Below the pieces are notes generated by a model, which saw only the letters and a program-made list of their open reading frames with translations, was not told the origin of the DNA and did no database searches. Position numbers and translations under genes: made by a program. A stretch of 64,000 nt of DNA, from the NCBI RefSeq assembly GCF_014195635.1, contig NZ_JACICC010000001.1, positions 62,001-126,000 of the forward strand, given 5' to 3'. This DNA comes from Pseudochelatococcus contaminans (GTDB taxonomy: Bacteria; Pseudomonadota; Alphaproteobacteria; Rhizobiales; Beijerinckiaceae). This document shows positions 62,218-64,000 of the stretch, piece after piece. Every line of letters begins with the position of its first letter. The stretch's first letter is position 1.

Positions 62218-63345
62218 ATGAGACAGGACGAGGCAACGGCGACAGAGGGAAGCACCTCCCCGATCAAGCCGTTCAGCGGCGCGCGCTATGCCGTCGCGCC
62301 CATGATCGAGTGGACCGACCGCCATTGCCGCTATTTCCACCGGCTGCTGTCACGTCGTGTGCTGCTTTACACCGAGATGATTTCCACCGGGGCCATCGTG
62401 TTCGGGGACCGGGCACGGTATCTGGACTATTCTGCCGCCGAACATCCCGTTGCCATCCAGCTCGGCGGGTCCGATCCCGATCATCTGGCGCGTGCCGCGC
62501 GTATCTGCGCCGACTGGGGGTATGACGAGGTCAACCTCAATGTCGGCTGCCCGTCCGACAGGGTGCAGAATGGGCGATTCGGCGCTTGCCTGATGCGCGA
62601 GCCGGCCGTTGTCGGTGAGTGCGTCGCGGCGATGAAAGCGGCCGTGACCATTCCCGTCACCGTCAAATGCCGCATCGGCGTTGACGATCAGGACCCGGAA
62701 GAGGCGCTGGACGCGTTGGCGCATGCGGTGATCGCTGCCGGTGTCGACGGTCTGGTGGTGCATGCCCGCAAGGCCTGGCTGAAAGGCCTCAGCCCGAAAG
62801 AAAACCGCGATATCCCGCCGCTGGACTACGGCCGCGCCCACCGGCTGAAGACGAAGTGGCCAGCGCTGCCCATTATGCTCAACGGCGGCCTTGTTTCGCT
62901 GGATGCGGCGGAAGAGGCCATCGCAGGACGCGACGGTCCGGCCCTTGACGGGGCCATGATCGGCCGCGCAGCCTACCAGAATCCCGAATTGCTGCTCGGC
63001 GTCGACCCGCTCACCACCGGCGAGCCCTCCCCGCTGGCCGATGGTTTCGAGGCGGTCGAGGCCTATATGCCCTATGTCGAGGAGCAGCTGCGGCTTGGTG
63101 TGCGCCTGCATCTGCTGGCCCGCCCCCTGCTGGGGCTGTTTCCCGGCAGGCGGGGCGCACGCCTTTTCCGCCGCCATCTTTCCACCGAAACCCTGCGGGC
63201 CGATGCAGGGATAGAAGTGCTGCGCGAGGCCCTGGACAAAGTAGACCGGGCCGATACGGACGCAAGCGGTACGCAAACGCACGGTCTGAATCCGGAAACC
63301 GAGCCTGAAATATCCAATACCTCGCCGCTGCGGAGAGCCTCATGA
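62218..63345 (+). CDS. dusA: tRNA-dihydrouridine(20/20a) synthase DusA
   Basis: This FMN-dependent enzyme reduces uridines 20 and 20a in the tRNA D-loop. The 375-residue product has ARYAVAPMIEWTDRHCRYFH, the catalytic-Cys signature VNLNVGCPSDRVQNGRFGAC followed by LMREPAVV, the VTVKCRIGVDDQD strand and VHARKAWLKGLSPKENRDIP. These match DusA rather than DusB or DusC. The last 35 residues are a variable tail. Its stop overlaps the next start by four bases. Confidence 0.96.
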   Translation: MRQDEATATEGSTSPIKPFSGARYAVAPMIEWTDRHCRYFHRLLSRRVLLYTEMISTGAIVFGDRARYLDYSAAEHPVAIQLGGSDPDHLARAARICADWGYDEVNLNVGCPSDRVQNGRFGACLMREPAVVGECVAAMKAAVTIPVTVKCRIGVDDQDPEEALDALAHAVIAAGVDGLVVHARKAWLKGLSPKENRDIPPLDYGRAHRLKTKWPALPIMLNGGLVSLDAAEEAIAGRDGPALDGAMIGRAAYQNPELLLGVDPLTTGEPSPLADGFEAVEAYMPYVEEQLRLGVRLHLLARPLLGLFPGRRGARLFRRHLSTETLRADAGIEVLREALDKVDRADTDASGTQTHGLNPETEPEISNTSPLRRAS

Positions 63346-64000
63346 CCGACAAAGCACAAATATTCCTGATCGCCCCACCCGTCACCGATGCGGCTGCAGC
63401 GCTCGACCTGCTCGGCCCTGTCTGCGCCACGGGCGACGTGGCGGCGATTCTGCTCTCCTTCGCTAGCACCGACGAGCGCGAGCAGATCAGACAATTGAAG
63501 ATCATTGCACCGGAGTTGCAGAAATCCGGCGCTGCCGTGCTGGTGGCCGCCACATCGTCTGTCGCGGCGCGCGGCGGTGCGGATGGCGTGCATGTCTCCG
63601 TGCGAAACAGCACGCGGGATTTGCAGGAGCCGGCAGCGGTGGTGAATGAATTCGTCGACGCGTTGAAGCCGGAGCGGATCGTTGGTGTGGGCGGCCTGCG
63701 CAACCGTCACGAGGCGATGACCATCGGCGAGGGCGACGTGGATTATCTGCTGTTCGGCGAACCTTACCCGGACGGGGAGCTGCCGGATTTCGACGCCACG
63801 CTGGAGCGTGTGAGCTGGTGGGCGGAAATCTTCGCGGTGCCCTGCGTCGGTTTCGTGCCGGATCTCGACAGCGTGGCTGATATTGCGGCGACAGGCGCGG
63901 AATTCGTCGGCCTTGGCGATGCAGTCTGGACTAATGCCGATGGCCCGGTCGCAGCGATTGCGAAAGCGCGGGCGATCATCGACAAGACACCCCTTGCCTC
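63342..64000 (+). CDS. Thiamine-phosphate-synthase-like protein (partial, cut by window edge)
   Basis: About 219 residues are visible, continuing past the window. The pattern is a TIM barrel of the ThiE/TenI kind: LKIIAPELQKSGAAVLVAAT, a GADGVHV motif as in ThiE, VVNEFVDALKPERIVGVGGL then DVDYLLFGEPYP, and GAEFVGLGDAVWTNADGPVA. Conserved ThiE residues for HMP-pyrophosphate binding are not obvious, so a diverged ThiE-like enzyme is the safe name. The ATG overlaps the dusA stop, so they are co-transcribed. Confidence 0.75.
   Translation, partial: MTDKAQIFLIAPPVTDAAAALDLLGPVCATGDVAAILLSFASTDEREQIRQLKIIAPELQKSGAAVLVAATSSVAARGGADGVHVSVRNSTRDLQEPAAVVNEFVDALKPERIVGVGGLRNRHEAMTIGEGDVDYLLFGEPYPDGELPDFDATLERVSWWAEIFAVPCVGFVPDLDSVADIAATGAEFVGLGDAVWTNADGPVAAIAKARAIIDKTPLA

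Noticed and set aside
61915-62340. 141-residue minus-strand frame between gntR and dusA
   Set aside because: It overlaps the dusA start, has no ribosome-binding site and shows no conserved protein pattern.
1-64000. CRISPR arrays, prophage genes, transposases or integrases
   Set aside because: No spaced repeat arrays and no such protein signatures were seen.

Overview
The window is GC-rich, dense chromosomal DNA from an alphaproteobacterium, most likely of the order Hyphomicrobiales (Rhizobiales). This rests on the flagellar gene order (flgF-fliI / motA-fliM-fliN-fliG-flhB / flgBC-fliE-flgGAI-motE-flgHI-fliLP), the alphaproteobacterial flagellin regulators flaF and flbT, a rhizobial-type motE, and a rhizobial-looking palindromic repeat. 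No insertion sequence, prophage or CRISPR array was seen.

Region 1 (1-27.5 kb) is a flagellar and chemotaxis cluster of two divergent arms that meet in a 391-bp promoter region at 15588-15978. The leftward arm encodes a DUF1217 protein, flgF, fliI, flgE, flgK, flgL, flaF, flbT, flgD, fliQ, flhA, fliR, FliJ-, FlgJ- and FlgN-like proteins, an unknown membrane protein and the start of cheA. The rightward arm encodes motA, the C-ring genes fliM, fliN and fliG, flhB, the rod genes flgB, flgC, fliE and flgG, then flgA, flgI, motE, flgH, fliL and fliP. Flagellin, the MS ring (fliF), motB and the hook-length protein are outside the window.

Region 2 (27.6-37 kb) is mixed housekeeping: a secreted phytase-like protein, a MoeB/ThiF adenylyltransferase, an NlpC/P60 hydrolase coupled to an M17 aminopeptidase, a small conserved unknown, cobT, tRNA-Gln(UUG), and a divergent copper pair (copZ-like chaperone and copA ATPase). 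Region 3 (37-43.9 kb) is a complete cytochrome bd oxidase set, cydDCABX, with its ABC exporter. Region 4 (44-48.5 kb) holds a zinc-finger protein, an FAD monooxygenase, a YpfJ-type metallopeptidase, an EamA transporter and, between the last two, a threonine tRNA gene.

The most striking feature is that tRNA-Thr(UGU) gene (46952-47264). It is split inside the anticodon, between U34 and G35, by a 237-nt sequence with the full core of a group I self-splicing intron and no ORF. The position matches the classic cyanobacterial tRNA-Leu(UAA) intron, but the host tRNA is different.

Region 5 (48.5-61.7 kb) looks like a catabolic island: a branched-chain-amino-acid-type ABC transporter (LivFGHM plus a binding protein whose last codons are cut off by an in-frame amber) flanked by two M20 deacylases and an IclR regulator. 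Next to it is a translationally coupled kinase / PLP phospho-lyase-like / gamma-glutamyltransferase operon with a divergent GntR regulator. The kinase-lyase pair resembles the hydroxylysine or phosphoethanolamine breakdown enzymes, so the island may import and degrade an N-acylated or gamma-glutamylated amine. Region 6 (62.2-64 kb) holds dusA and the start of a thiamine-phosphate-synthase-like gene.
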